From Bemisia tabaci (Eukaryota > Arthropoda > Insecta > Hemiptera > Aleyrodidae): DNA of 64,000 nucleotides. This document shows, in pieces, positions 1 to 11,357 of the stretch. The notes under the pieces are model-generated. The model did no database searches. It was not told the origin of the DNA and saw only the letters and a list, made by a program, of their open reading frames with translations. The stretch spans positions 1,922,001 through 1,986,000 of the forward strand of contig NC_092800.1 in assembly GCF_918797505.1 (NCBI RefSeq), given 5' to 3'. Numbering within the stretch: the first letter of the stretch is position 1; every line of letters starts with the position of its first letter. A program made the translations under genes and the position numbers.

Positions 1-112
1 CAACAGTTCTTTCAACATTGTAAGTTCGGTTATACGAGCCGAATGTTAGGATTTGGTTTAACAATAAAAGTCGAGTTGACGAACCAAATGGTTTGAATGA
101 TATAGAACACCA

Positions 113-432
113 CTTTCTCCTTCTTTTTGTGGATATGCAAATATAGCTCTCTAGAAGTTGAATTAATCGTATCACGTAATTTATTCTACTCGTGCGTTAA
201 CGTAATTTATTTACTCGTGCGTTAAAGTCTCCAAGTCAGCGAAAAAAATTCCCTCATTTTGCGGATATGCAAATGTACTTACGTGGAAGTCGAAATAGTT
301 GGATCACGCATTTTACCCTAATCGTGCGTTAAAGTCTCTGTGTCAGCCGGAAAGAGATTCTCCTTCATTTTGTGGGAATGCAATTTTACCGACTTGGAAG
401 TCGAAATAGTTGTATAACGCGTTTTGTCCCAT
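113..432. repeat. Degenerate tandem repeat, about three units
   Basis: Three diverged units each carry a TTTTG-TGGATATGCAA-like stretch (near 132, 263 and 374), a GAAGTCGAAATAGTTG-like stretch and ACTCGTGCGTTAA followed by AGTCTC. Spacing is about 131 then 111 bases; the first interval is longer because a 24-base segment ending in ACTCGTGCGTTAA is duplicated (near 178-226). No coding potential is evident; the 83-residue open frame here simply reads through the repeat. Confidence 0.6.
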
Positions 433-660
433 CCTTTCCACCTTCCTTCTCAGCTGAAAAAAGACCAAGCTCTTTTCAATTGTTGCGGATATGCGAGCAA
501 GTTTGGTTGCTTCATAACTGTAACTGGATCCGTGAAAAACGACCGCATATTTTGGAAATAAATTTCCGAAACTTTGAAATTTGCACGAGAATTGATCACG
601 GGTGTATCACAGCAAAATTGTAGGTATACTTCAAGCATCGTGCTATCTCATGGTCATGAC

Positions 661-1170
661 TAATGGAGGTGTTGCATGTGTGAGGAATTTGCGATTTGAC
701 TGTTGATTCTTATGTGAAATTACGCGAGAAACACGATGGTCCCACTGGTTTTCTCTGAAATCAACTCCCAAGCTCAAAAAAAGCTCTCAAGTTGAGGCCA
801 AAATGGAGGGGATATCCCACGCTATCCTAAGAGCCCACCTCTACATCAAGACAAACTCTCCATGCGAAGGTAGGGAGCAAATACATTAGCAGGGTTGCCG
901 TGCTTTCAGTTTTAGAGTCCCCAAATAAAGTGGCAGCCCTGTCAATGTATTTGCTCCCTATCTTTGCATGAGAGTTTGTCTTGATGTAGAGGTGGACTCT
1001 CAGGATAGCGTGAGATATTCCCTCCATTACGCCCTCAACTTTGGGAGCTTTTTTTGAGCTTGAGAGTTGATTTCAGGGAAAACCAGTGGCATTATCGTGT
1101 TTCTCGCAAACTTTTACATATGAATCTAAAGCCAAATCGCAAATTCCTCGCACATGCAACATCTCCATTA
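661..1170 (-). mobile_element. 510-bp foldback element, copy 1
   Basis: The ends are inverted copies (AATGGAGRTGTTGCATGTG inward from both sides) and the complementarity continues through almost the whole element to a short loop near 915. The loop (GTGCTTTCAGTTTTAGAGTC) is reverse-complementary to that of the second copy at 16777-17285, so the two copies lie in opposite orientations. No target duplication could be fixed. It encodes nothing recognisable; the 66-residue open frame is a by-product of the palindrome and recurs in the other copy. Confidence 0.8.
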
Positions 1171-1960
1171 TTGCTGAAAATTTAACGAACAAGTCAAATC
1201 TCTTATTACAAACATTTTAACGAGGAAAATTGATCTAATAATAGGGGAGACTCCTCATTGATTTCTACTCCAACTCGTTCACTAGCGATGAACACAGCAC
1301 TCTTAGTTGTAACAGTTTTCCACCACTTTATTCGTATGAGCATCGTTCAACTACCCTCAAACGAGATAAGTACCGGAGCTTAACATCAAAATGACAACTA
1401 AATGAGGGCAGTCTAAAACCATGACTTGACAGTTACAATTGATACCGGCGAGGATTTGCAAACTCAGCTAAAGCTCGTGGGCTGTCAGTCTGACCCGATC
1501 AATCAGCTCACTAGATCAACATTTCTAAAGAGTTGACCGACAAAAAAAATATAAATAATTTTAAAAAATACATAGAGCACCTATCGAAAAAATTCCACAA
1601 GAAGCGGCGATAAATCCAGATGGGATATAAAACTATGAAAAATAAAGGGCTTGAATCAATTTTTGCCTTTATTAAAAAACCACAGACGATTGTAGAATAA
1701 ATTGTACTATATTTTGAAATAGTTAGGTCTAATCATTCTGGTTCCATGCTATAGTCTAAGATTTAGCTAAAAATAATTCATAGCTGCAGGAAAAAGAAAT
1801 ATTTGCTATTTTTTGCAGTTCTCTTTCCGAAGGTCTCTTCGCTCTATTTTCCTCAATTCACAAATTAGGAAAAGTCACTTTGTGCCCTTTTAATCGTAAA
1901 TGCTTCAGTTGATTATCGACTTTTTCGTCTACTAAAGGTGTTTTCATGACACAAATAACT
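1171..1960. other. No gene or clear repeat seen
   Basis: AT-rich sequence with stops in all frames and no foldback or tandem structure that I could detect. Probably intron or intergenic DNA. Confidence 0.5.
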
Positions 1961-2210
1961 GGACCGCGCTATGCAGAGAGGTACAAGCTACATCAGCCAT
2001 CGCCAAGTTTAATCAGACCATTTAATTTTTTACCTGAAAACGGTTGTGCGGATTTTTGTGCACATTTCAGCGAATGTTCCGCATGATACAAGGTCAAGTC
2101 ATAAATTTTTAAAGGAATCCGCACAAATAATATTTTGTAAAATATTAAACTGCCCAGTCAAATTTGGCAATAGTTGATGTGATTTGGCTCCTTTCTGTTA
2201 AAAAGAGCCC
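1961..2210. mobile_element. GGAAC-TIR MITE, 250 bp, TSD AACT
   Basis: The left end reads GGACCGCGCTATGC and then AGAGAGGTAC; the right end is its diverged inverse. AACT flanks both sides (1957-1960 and 2211-2214). The core (ACATCAGCCATCGCCAAGTT, inverse TTTGGCAATAGTTGATGT) is shared with 6741-6993 and 47670-47930. Non-coding. Confidence 0.8.
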
Positions 2211-2997
2211 AACTTTTAATGTTTTAGTATACCTTGTTTGGTATTCCAGTTCATCTTGGCAACACCCATAGCCGCATCGCATTTGAATCTTTTATTTTGA
2301 GCAAAAATATGTAAATTAGTTAATTCCGGCAAAGCGTTACTGCCGAATCTCGGTAAAAAATCAAAAATCGCCCCCTTCCGTCGTGGAACACGGTCGAAAT
2401 AGACAACAGCCTGTGATCTCGGTGACTTTTCAGTCACTCCGCCCGATGTCACTGTGTCGGGCAGTATTGCCAAATTGACAGACAAAATAGAAATCGAAAG
2501 GGAAGACGGTCGTGTTTGCGGTGACGTTTGACAGCGTCGGTGGCAGTCGCCTTCGTTTCGTTGGAAATAAATTCTGGAGTCGCGTAGGTTTTTTGCGACT
2601 GTCCTGGATTTTCTCCCGAACTATTTGTACTTTTGTTTTTTTATCTCGAGCCAAAGCAACTTTTTTCGCCCCTCGAATTCCCCGCCGAACGCCCTCGGGA
2701 GCCAGGGGAAGCGCGGGGGCGGGGAGTTTGGAAACTTTCTGTCCGCGCTGTCTTGCTCCGGTTCCGCGTGATCGTCCGTCCAATGATCGGTCGATAGCGT
2801 GCTTGACAGGGAGGAAAAATAAAAAAATACGACTGAATTACATGTACGAACAGATGCGCAAAAAAATTGTGAAAAAAGGTTAGTTAGAAATAAAACGTAA
2901 CAAAAGTGTTGCACACATGTGGTTCATACACAAGGTGTTGAAGGGCGACCGTATTTTTACACGCACGAATTTTGATAAATGCCAACGTACTCATGGT
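2211..2997. other. Non-repetitive, GC-richer island, no gene recognised
   Basis: Sequence from about 2320 to 2800 is more GC-rich than its surroundings and does not match any repeat in this window. Overlapping open frames of 97-123 residues on both strands are arginine/proline-rich and resemble no family I know. It could be single-copy intronic or regulatory DNA; a short unrecognised exon cannot be excluded. Confidence 0.35.
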
Positions 2998-3554
2998 AAT
3001 GGACCTCAAGTCGACAAGGTACGAATTTATGCATTCTGATACATTTTTCTTTATCAGATTTTCACGTCCAACACGATTCTTGCATCAAAAATTACTGAAA
3101 CCAACTCCTAACGGAGATATTAACATTTTAATATCACATTGGCTACGAGGAATTTGAACTGCCCGCTCACAAGAAACTCAAAGCTCTACGTGAGTCAAAT
3201 CGCGCACTACGACGGTTTCAGCAAGCTTCTCAATCGAGCAATGTTCATTCCCCACCCTTTATTGTTCAAAGTTTAAACAATTTCCTATAGCTGAGCCGAA
3301 GTGTCAAGATAGAGATCGCTATATTTTTGTATCGGAGAGACTGCCACGGTAACGTTTCGTTTCCGATCTGACGTACGTAGATCATTGTGTTTTCATAAGC
3401 GGGAGGTTTGAGTTCACGCGTCGAGAAACATTGAATATCCCAGTCAGGAGTGAATTTTAGTAATTTTCGTTGCACGAATCGTATTTTCCGTTAAATTTTG
3501 GTTAAGAAACATGTATCAGAATGCTTAACTTCGCACCTTGTCTAGTGGTCCATT
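2998..3554 (+). mobile_element. About 555-bp foldback element, copy 1
   Basis: Ends are inverted copies of AATGGACCWCTAGACAAGG and the arms run inward about 270 bases each. The left arm carries CCCGCTCACAAGAAACTC and CAGCAAGCTTCTCAATCGAG; the same strings occur in inverse in the right arm of the second copy (9182-9734), so that copy is inverted relative to this one. Non-coding. Confidence 0.75.
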
Positions 3555-5266
3555 GATTTAAAAAAATCGAGCTACAAGCCAAAAATAAATTCAACACGTT
3601 ATAATTAGTTAGATTAGTTTGATAATTGTGTGAATCAATCGAAGTATGTTAAAGTTGACTGTCTCACCTATAATCAAGTATTTACAATGTATGTAAATGA
3701 GACAATGTCATTAACTTTTCAATTTAATGCTGATAAATGTAACAGATCGTCCTTTTTCCACAAGAAAAAAAATAACATCATCACCTCAGGGACTCAAAAT
3801 TTTCCCGCGAAAAATTTAATTTTACAAGTGAACTTAGAGTCATCTTTGATAAAATTTCCACTAATTTTTCTTTCGCTTGCAAGCAAAAATCAGCATAATG
3901 TTGAAAACAATTGCATAACGACTTTCTTGTAAAAAAATTAAATCTTTTCAAGGAGTAAGACGAAATACGGTTCAAACTGAAAATGTCATCGATCTTCATC
4001 CTGACCGCTTGCAAGAAAAGGAAAATTTGTTGACAAAAAGTATACTAATCTTTTAAAAAATTAAATTGCTTAAATCCGACAGTGGTTTGCTGCAGAGCAA
4101 ATCACTATGCGTTTAGAATTGTTCAACCGTTCGTTTTCTTCTTTCTACATACTTGTGAACGTATGTTTCCTCTTATTCTTATTTGTTGCACTTCTCTTCA
4201 GAGAAACCTCTGACGGCATATCTCTCTGAGAGCACTGAAAAGTCTTCCAAGACAAATCCTCACTTCAATATTTATTTGTCTTTGAATATGCCCGCGATGC
4301 AGGAGTTTATTGAATCAATAGTTTATTAGGTTGTTTTTTTCTCGCAGCTCACAAAATTCAGGACCAAATTTGCTCAGTTTACTGTGAGAAAGACTTTTTC
4401 AGAGCAGATCGCGTGGTTTCATTCTGAAAACAGTCAGTTTCATGAGAAGGATCACGTCTGTCCATGCGCTGCGTATTTGCGTCAAAGATTTTTGGTTATG
4501 AATCCAGAGAGTTATGTGTTGCCATCCGCATGAACAAAAACAACGCTTTTCTCTTCTTTGCACCAGCATCCTAAAATGAGGTCACTTAATTTCCAAATTG
4601 GCAACGCAACCTCGCCTGGGTGCACAATTGGAAGAAGGATCCTTGGGGCTTAAAGGGCTCTCTGTAGCCAGGTTTCGTAATTTCAACATTCGAACGGGAC
4701 TCCCTGTGAAATGCGTGGTGTTTGTTGTGAAGAGGCAACCTAGGTGTATTTTGTCTCGATTTTAAGCGCAGCTGTCATACTTGTGCTGGGCGTGTTACGC
4801 GCATTGCAATCACAGACCGTAAACAGGTGCCAAACTTTCCTGAAATTTACTTGATATATTTATTTTTTAAATTTCTCGAATTTATTCTTCCCAGGGATTA
4901 CAACGATTTGCCTCCGCGAAAAATTAAAGTTACGGAAAAAAGTTCTGCGGGTTTTGAAAATCTCCAGGTAGTTAGTTCCTCGCGTACCTAAAAGTTTGTC
5001 AAAAACATAGGTATTTTCCTCATGATTTTTTATTTCTTGCAGTAGCAAATCATTGTCATCTCGTGCACTAATCTATTTCTAGAGTTATTCTGTTGGATTT
5101 TACTCTAGATTCGTTAAATCGTTATTTTTATAATTCTCTGTTAAGGCTCTCATTAAACCTTCTTCGGTCACATCTCAACCCATTCAGAGCTTTATAAAAG
5201 AAAAGAACTGTATAAGGAACGACTATAAGGACAACCTGCAGGCTGGGTCCTGAGATGATATCAACT
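3555..5266. other. No gene seen
   Basis: AT-rich, with stops in every frame and no recognisable exon, RNA gene or foldback. Small open frames (77-100 residues at 3630-4014) are lysine/phenylalanine/asparagine-rich, as expected of random AT-rich DNA. Confidence 0.5.
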
Positions 5267-5402
5267 GTCTGTCATTTTTCAATCAGGAACCAAAATTTCT
5301 GAACCATCGGTAAACCAACTGTCAGCATAGAAAAACTAGTGGCACATACGTTGTTTCCAAAATGAGCTAAAAGTTGTAGTTCCTTTTTGCAGAATGTTGC
5401 CC
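5267..5402. mobile_element. GGAAC-TIR MITE, 136 bp, TSD AACT
   Basis: The right end read inward is GGGCAACATTCTGC then AAAAAGGAACTA, and the left end has GGAACC at bases 20-25. AACT flanks both ends (5263-5266, 5403-5406). The core (TTTCTGAACC, inverse GTTTCCAAAATGAGC) matches the 137-139 bp copies at 15781, 43049 and 47419. Confidence 0.75.
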
Positions 5403-5519
5403 AACTAGATTTGGTGCTCTATGGCCGTATTCTCAACCGTTCCTGAAAAAGCTCTTCCTCTTAAGAATCCCCATATGGTTCATATTGGTGAAGAGGCGAG
5501 AATGATCTATGGTCGATAT

Positions 5520-5650
5520 TGCTTCTTTTGAAGTATCTTAAAGAATCGATTATAAGGTGTTCGTTGCAAACACACTGTTTATCGAGTCTTTTCTGATCGT
5601 TTAAATGGAGGATCAATCGATATATCGCGAAGCAAGCCACGCCACAAAGC
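5520..5650. repeat. Copy of the ATCGATTATCGATA repeat family
   Basis: An AAGAATCGATTATAAGGTGTTCG-like segment and a GATCAATCGATATATCGC-like segment face each other, followed by AAGCAAGCCACGCCAC. The same pieces occur near 22150-22270, 33160-33310, 35695-35840, 37130-37490, 37685-37832 and 53105-53330. Probably a short foldback-type non-autonomous element. Its ends are not fixed. Confidence 0.55.
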
Positions 5651-5927
5651 GATGAGGGAAGGCTTCAGGAGAATCATCAACATCGCTCCTTGAAAGGTAC
5701 AATTCGCCCCACAATTTAAAAGGGTTTCAAGTGAAGTGCAACGAAATAACTTCGAAAGCAGATTCTTGCACTTACGGCTTTCATATATGTCTCGTATTCA
5801 TGGAAATAATATGAATTTTGCTGTTTTAGTTACTTCAGTGATTTCATCTAGAAGAGATCAGACGGATTTTGGAGGAAACTCATTTTCGAAAACTTGACCC
5901 TTACCTACTGCTCTCTTCGCTATCACG

Positions 5928-6163
5928 CACAGTGGATCGAGTCAATCAGAGAGGTCGGACATGAAATTGTTCACTAAAACCGCAAATTTTGATGTTTTAT
6001 TCGTCACGTTTTGAATTTTAAGGAGTGTTACTAGAAGGAAATTCCACGAGAAAACCAATGGAACCACTTTTAAAACCTCAAAGTTTTGTATAAACGGAGT
6101 TATGAGCTTTTAAAGTTTCAAAATTTTGTCCAACCTTTCCCATTGACTCGATCCATAGTGTGA
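5928..6163. mobile_element. 236-bp MITE with CACAGTGGATC ends
   Basis: The left end is CACAGTGGATCGAGTCAA; the right end is an inverse (TTGACTCGATCCATAGTGTG). Internally it carries GAACCACTTTTAAAACCTCA. It is the uninterrupted relative of 23459-24523 and shows the empty site of the inverted repeat nested there. A partial copy lies at 18610-18735. Confidence 0.75.
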
Positions 6164-6740
6164 AGGTAGACGGGGCTCTATTGGTGCATTAGCGCGGCAA
6201 TGCGGCATCGGTGTAAGCGTGGGCGTCGGGGTCGGCGGGACGAGGTAATTTAAGCCGAAAGATTTTCACGTTGCAGTATAATCCGGACGTTTTGCGCGGA
6301 ACCTCTAAGCCCAGTTATTAAGGTCGATTCAAATGTAATTTATACGAGGGACTCGGCGTGAAAATTAAATAACGCCCGGCACACGTGAAGTGCTTTATCT
6401 GAGCCGCGCATCGCAACACCCCCCTCACCCCCCCCCCCTCCACGTACTCCTCGTGAGAGGCGTAAACGATGACGCGGTGTCACTCCCGGCCGGGAAAAAA
6501 ATAACCTCGTTACGACCGGGACGGAACGAAAGGGGAAGATCGCCCGGCGATTTCGGACTCGAGTCCCGGCTCCCTGGGGGCAGATCATTCTTTCAATTTT
6601 ATGCCTTTGATTCTGCCGCGGGCTGATTATTAATATTGATAGACAAAGCGTTAGACAAAGCGACAGACAAAGAGGACATAGGAAGCATGTAGCGATCCCG
6701 TTGGCTGGAAAGGTTTGTTGTCATAGACTAAGGGTAAAAC
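6164..6740. other. GC-rich non-repetitive island plus MITE fragment
   Basis: 6180-6620 is GC-rich with C-runs and matches no repeat in the window; the short open frames on each strand (78 and 82 residues) look like by-products of GC richness. 6622-6665 is a fragment of the GGCTGATTATTG...GATAGACAAAG family (full copies at 15226 and 52491). Confidence 0.4.
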
Positions 6741-6993
6741 GAAGGACTAGTTGCAGAAAGGAACTAAGCCAAATCAGCTATTGCCAAATTGAACTGGGCA
6801 ATTTAATTTTTTACACGGTAACAGTTGAGCGGATCTTTGCACAAGTTTCAGTGAATTTTCTCCACAGCACGACGCAAATTCCTTAAAATTCTCAAAAAAA
6901 TCCGCACAAACGTTCTTTTGTAAAGTATTAAATTGCCGAGTTAAATTTGGCAATAGCTGATGTGGCGTGGTTCCTTTTTAACTTTTGGGTACA
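6741..6993. mobile_element. GGAAC-TIR MITE, about 253 bp
   Basis: GGAAC lies 20 bases in from each end. The core (AAATCAGCTATTGCCAAATT, inverse AAATTTGGCAATAGCTGATG) is shared with 1961-2210 and 47670-47930. The flanks do not show a matching target duplication, so the outer ends have diverged or are mis-set by a few bases. Confidence 0.65.
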
Positions 6994-7227
6994 ACGTTCC
7001 TTATTTTTTAAAATTTTGGAAAAATCAAGGTCAAGTTCACACCGAGTATAAACCACGTTCAAATCAATAATCATTTTGGTGAAAAAACATTTTCAGAGAT
7101 CCCTGAAAGACGCAAGTGTAAAAATTAGCACTCTGGCAAGATTATTGTCATTTTCTAATGTAAATCATCAAATTGGGGGTCATAAAGATGAACATTGTAT
7201 ATATTTGGTGGTATGCAGCCAATAATT

Positions 7228-7704
7228 AAATTGCATCTTGCAAAAAGGAACCAAGGGCATTCCAGTGTTGCTAGGATTGTGCAACTTACATTCTTTACAA
7301 TGTAATTACTGAAGTCATGCAACAAATTAAATTTACCAAGGTCTTGAATTTATAGTATATTTGGAGGAAAGATAAAACTTGTTTTGATGATCAGTTGGAT
7401 GTATTTCTATCAAATGGAACTAAGCGCCATCAGGGAGGAAGGGAGAGGGGGGCTTGGATTGGCGGGTGTTGCGGAACAAGATGCTCGTTCCGTCCTAAAC
7501 TCGCAATGCTTTTCTATGACGCTTAGTTCCGTTTGACAGAACGCGCTAACCGGGATTCTAAAATCCTCAAAAGGAACTCAATTTCGCGCTTAGTTCCATT
7601 TAACAGAAATACGTCCAGTTTATATTTGCAAGGTAAAAAGGTAAAAGATGCACCACCCTAGCGACACTGGAATAATCTTGGCCCCTTTTTGCAAAATGCA
7701 ATTC
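7228..7704. mobile_element. GGAAC-TIR MITE (256-bp family), interrupted, TSD AATT
   Basis: The left arm (TTGCAAAAAGGAACCAAGGG, GTGTTGCTAGGATTGTGCAA) and right arm belong to the 256-bp family also at 15953, 33957 and 43221. AATT precedes (7224-7227) and follows (7705-7708). A 220-bp sister element plus its 4-base duplication (7397-7620) interrupts it; removing that leaves 253 bp. Confidence 0.8.
7397..7616. mobile_element. Nested GGAAC-TIR MITE, 220 bp, TSD AGTT
   Basis: Inserted in the 256-bp-family element around it and flanked by AGTT (7393-7396, 7617-7620). The undisturbed target, ATGATCAGTTTATATTTGC, can be read in the sister copy at about 34116-34134. Both ends have GGAAC at bases 20-24. 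Non-coding core with a purine-rich stretch. Confidence 0.85.
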
Positions 7705-7708
7705 AATT

Positions 7709-7830
7709 GGACGTATTTCTGTCAAACGGAACTATGTGCATTACGGCGTGAGCCCTGTTATGCATATATTCTTATGGGTCTCAGGGCTCATGTCTAAATG
7801 CACATAGTTCCGTTTGACAGAAATACGTCC
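7709..7830 (+). mobile_element. 122-bp palindromic MITE, TSD AATT
   Basis: Member of the exactly 122-bp subfamily. Each end starts GGACGTATTTCTGTCAAACG and GGAAC follows at bases 20-24. The core is GTGAGCCCTGTTATGCATAT with a partial inverse (CAGGGCTCATGTC). AATT flanks both sides; the left AATT (7705-7708) is also the right duplication of the preceding element, so two insertions used the same site in succession. Confidence 0.9.
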
Positions 7831-7834
7831 AATT

Positions 7835-8177
7835 GAGGTTCGAAAACCACACTCTGACGCGCCCCTTAGGGCGCGAAGTGAACTTGGGCCTCTTTCCTCT
7901 TGCTTGCTTGAGTATTTACTTCTCACTCATTAAATCGGAGGTTTTTTCGCGAGCCTCACAGCCTCTTGAGTGTAATACAATCTTAATTTTTCTCCAAAAC
8001 GTCTAACAATACGCGTTCAACGTCGGCGAGAAGACGTAGGGACAAAGTTTCGAGGACGCCGAAGAGGGAAACAAACGCGAGTCCATGAAATACGGAATTA
8101 ACTCGGCTGACCTAATTTATTCATGACCTGAGCCCGGGGCGCACCCGAAAAAGTTCCCGTCGTTTGTCCTGAATTTC
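7835..8177. other. Non-repetitive sequence, no gene recognised
   Basis: Moderate-GC sequence (for example around 8010-8170) matching no repeat in the window and with no convincing open frame or splice-bounded exon. Possibly single-copy intronic DNA. Confidence 0.4.
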
Positions 8178-8420
8178 CATGCTGAGTCAAAACGCCGTAT
8201 AAACATTCGAGCGTTGTCAAATTTCCTCTCAGAAAAGCGTTATTTTTGAAGGAAGTTATGAATATTTTCCCTTGGAATTTTCAAAATTTTTAGATCGGAC
8301 CCCGAACGAAATCCTCCGTAAAATTGGGGCAGAAACTTTCACGGATTTTCCAGAAAATCCGTGGTTTGTTGAAGGAACTTTTGCAATGCCTGATGACTCA
8401 TTTGATGTTCTTCGTTGGGA
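8178..8420. mobile_element. Diverged GCCGTGCTAAGG-family MITE
   Basis: The left arm (CCATGCTGAGTCAAAACGCC, then GTATAAACATTCGAGCGTTG) and a diverged inverse at 8385-8420 match the roughly 250-bp family described at 35036. Old copy, ends approximate. Confidence 0.55.
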
Positions 8421-8857
8421 AGATAGAGAAGCAACTGTCTTCAATTAGGATAAGAGGCTCGTGCAATTTTGAGGGCGGCTCTCGTCAAGTGTTTAGACCG
8501 AGTCGCGGTCCGCGTGACCATCCATTAAAACACAAGTTCCCTAATTGACAGGTGAACAAAGTTGTCAGGACACTCTTTAACCACCGATTAGCGACGATAG
8601 CGACGAGTTTGTTTCTCAACTCCCACAACGAGACGTCCAGTTTGACCCGATCCCCCCTCGTCAGCCTCGGACCGCGCTGTGGGATTCTCTGTCTTTGAAT
8701 GTATAAGTAAACACCAGGAGAATTGGGCATTGGCGATCCTTGAAAGTTGGCTACACTGTTCTGCGTCTGTTGAAATCAATTGAAAATATCGGTTTTATAT
8801 GAGGCAAGTGGCCTCTGCTCGAGTCGATTGTTTTATATACATTTGAAGGGAGGAAAT

Positions 8858-9080
8858 CGAAATATCCTGCATGCAACCGGCAACGCAACACCCACGATTT
8901 TAGGCCAAAACCCCTCCGAAATATCCTGCATGCAACCGGCAACGCAACACCCACGCTTTTAGTCCAAAACCCCTTCGAAATATCCTGCATGCAACCGGCG
9001 ACGCAACACCCACGCTTTTAGTCCAAAACCCCTTCAAAATCTCCTACATGCAACCAGCAACGCACCAAGGATTCCTCGTC
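8858..9080. repeat. 59-bp tandem repeat, four units
   Basis: Units begin at 8858, 8917, 8976 and 9035 with CGAAATATCCTGCATGCAAC and continue CGGCAACGCAACACCCACGC-like. The first three are almost identical and the fourth is diverged and shortened. 59 is not a multiple of three, so this is not a coding repeat; the 79-residue reverse open frame is a by-product. Confidence 0.9.
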
Positions 9081-9181
9081 AGTCTCGGATACGCAAATGA
9101 ACTGGCAGTGCCCCTTCAACGAGTCAGAAATGCAACCAATGAGGCAATTCTGGTTAGATTTCCCTGCGAGCTGATTGTTGA

Positions 9182-9734
9182 AATGGACCACTAGACAAGG
9201 TACGAATTTCAGCATTCTGATCCATGTTTCTTCACCAACATTTCACGTAAAACACGATGCGCACAACGAAAATTACCGAAATCAACTCCTTACGAAGGTA
9301 TTCAATAATTCTTGATGCGTGAATTCAAACCACCCGCTCATGAAAACTCCATGCTCTACGTGATACACATCGCGCTAAACGTTTATCGTGACAGTCTCTG
9401 CGTTATAAAAATCTGGCAACCTCAATCTTGACACTTTGGCTCAGCTATAGCAAATTGCTTATAGTTGGAACAACACATGGTGGTAAATGAACATTGCTCG
9501 ATTGAGAAGCTTGCTGAAACCGTTGTAGTGCGCGATTTGACTCACGTAGAGCTTTGAGTTTCTTGTGAGCGGGCAGTTCAAATTCCTCGTAACCAATGTG
9601 ATATAAAAATGTTAATATCTTCGTTAGAAATTGATTTCAGTACTTTTTGCTGCGCGAATCGTGTTCTACGTAAAATTCCGAGTTAGAAACATGTATCAGA
9701 ATGCTTAAAATTGTACCTTGCCTAGTGGTCCATT
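9182..9734 (-). mobile_element. About 553-bp foldback element, copy 2
   Basis: Left end AATGGACCACTAGACAAGG, right end its inverse. It is the inverted counterpart of 2998-3554: the segment with GAGAAGCTTGCTGAAACC lies right of centre here and its inverse lies left of centre there. One arm of a third copy is at 19292-19409. Confidence 0.8.
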
Positions 9735-11357
9735 GCTACTGAAGTCGGGAGGAGGTGGATTTTGCATAATGTAAGAACTGAAATGAATAAGAAAAGATAC
9801 CATGTTGTGACAATGTTTTTTAAAAGAAAAATGAAAAAGAAAACTAACTGTAAAATAAGGACGTCAGATCTTGTTTATCAATAAGACCGATGCTATGGGT
9901 AGGATTTTGAATTTTTTTAAATTTTCGCCGTGTTTTACGTTTAATTTTTATAAGGAAACAGGTTATATGATTTAGGATTTTTCACCTTTAAAGTGGGATT
10001 AATAACAGAAATATCAACAAAATTAGCATTATGTCGCCATGGAGGGAAGGAAAATATGGGAGCCTGGGTGCACTAATATTCTAAGCTCTTTATTGTCGCA
10101 CCAACCAAGAAATATGACAAAATCAACCAGCTTTGTTAATATTGGAACAGTGAAACTGCAAAAAAGGCGTCTCTTGTTAACGTCATTATCAAAATACTGT
10201 TTCAACGTTATTTTATCAAAGGAGAAAAAATTAAAAGCATAACTAGAAACTTTTACAGAATGTTCTTCTCACAGAGTAAAGCAATCAGAGAAATGAAGTC
10301 GAGTCTTTTTCATTTGAAAAAATAAATTATGACATAAAATATGCATCGTCGCAAATCTTAACTTGATCGCAACTAGAGTAACGTATTTCGAAATGGGGGA
10401 AGGTTAGGGACCTAAGTCACAAAAGCGATACAAGGGGGAGGGGGGTCAAAAATTCCGAAAAAGGGCATTACGTAATTTAGGGACGGTCCCTTATCATGCA
10501 GATTTTCAATTTCAACTGCAATGTCAAGTTAACCTTATGGACCGCAGTAACTCTTCAATTAGCCACTAAAAAAGCCCTTTAAGTACATTTCTTCGTGGGT
10601 AGTTCCAAGTAAAGCCCAAAGAATTTTCCGGCTACCAATTTCGGGACAAATTCCAGAAACGGAGGAAGGGTAAACAGCCGAGAAGAGTGGTTTCCTTGGC
10701 ACGCAGCGCGCAAAGATTAATTACGTGGAGCCGTTAAAAATCTGCCCGAAAATAACTGGATGATGCAGGGGGCGAGAGGGGGGAGGAGAGCGGTGGAAAA
10801 AGGGGGAGGGGGAGGAGACGAAAGGGAAAGAAATATGGGTGGCAGAGTGAGTCGGGAAATGGTAGTGGTGACATTAATGCAGTCACTTGTTCCGCATAAC
10901 TTGGACGAGTCGGGCGGAATTCCCAAGGAAGAAAACAGGAGCTTCGGCCAACAGAGTTGTGAAGTTTGCATAAAAGTCATCCGCTTATTTTGCCTGAAGT
11001 GCTTCAGGAAGAACGCTGTGTGAGCCCTTATACGTCGCCAAATTTTCTGTTGTAATGTTCGGATTTTCCGGGAAACTTAAATGGAGGTTTTTCTTTACGG
11101 TTATTTTTATTCGAAATTTGATCTGAAGTGCCTGAAGAATATGAATGCAACTATTCGTGCTCGTGGGATGTCCGTGTTGCATGCACGGGAAATTGAAGGC
11201 GCTCCGGTTGCGTCACTTTTAACAACAGTACAACTGAAGCTGTCATTGGGCAGTGCTTTGCGCTAATGAGTAAGGAATCCTAGGGTAGAATCGAACGAAC
11301 TATGACAAAAAATGTAAAAAATTACAAATTACTTAAACCTAATGTTTCACAAAGGGC
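9735..11357. other. No gene seen; purine-rich and unique stretches
   Basis: AT-rich to 10380, then a G-rich run (10430-10450) and a GC-richer non-repeat island (10610-11020) whose open frames on both strands are low-complexity Gly/Arg or Pro/Leu. 11150-11215 carries the dispersed motif GGATGTCCGTGTTGCATGC ... TTGAAGGCG that also occurs near 21613, 29316, 32664, 39190 and 54500. No exon recognised. Confidence 0.45.
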
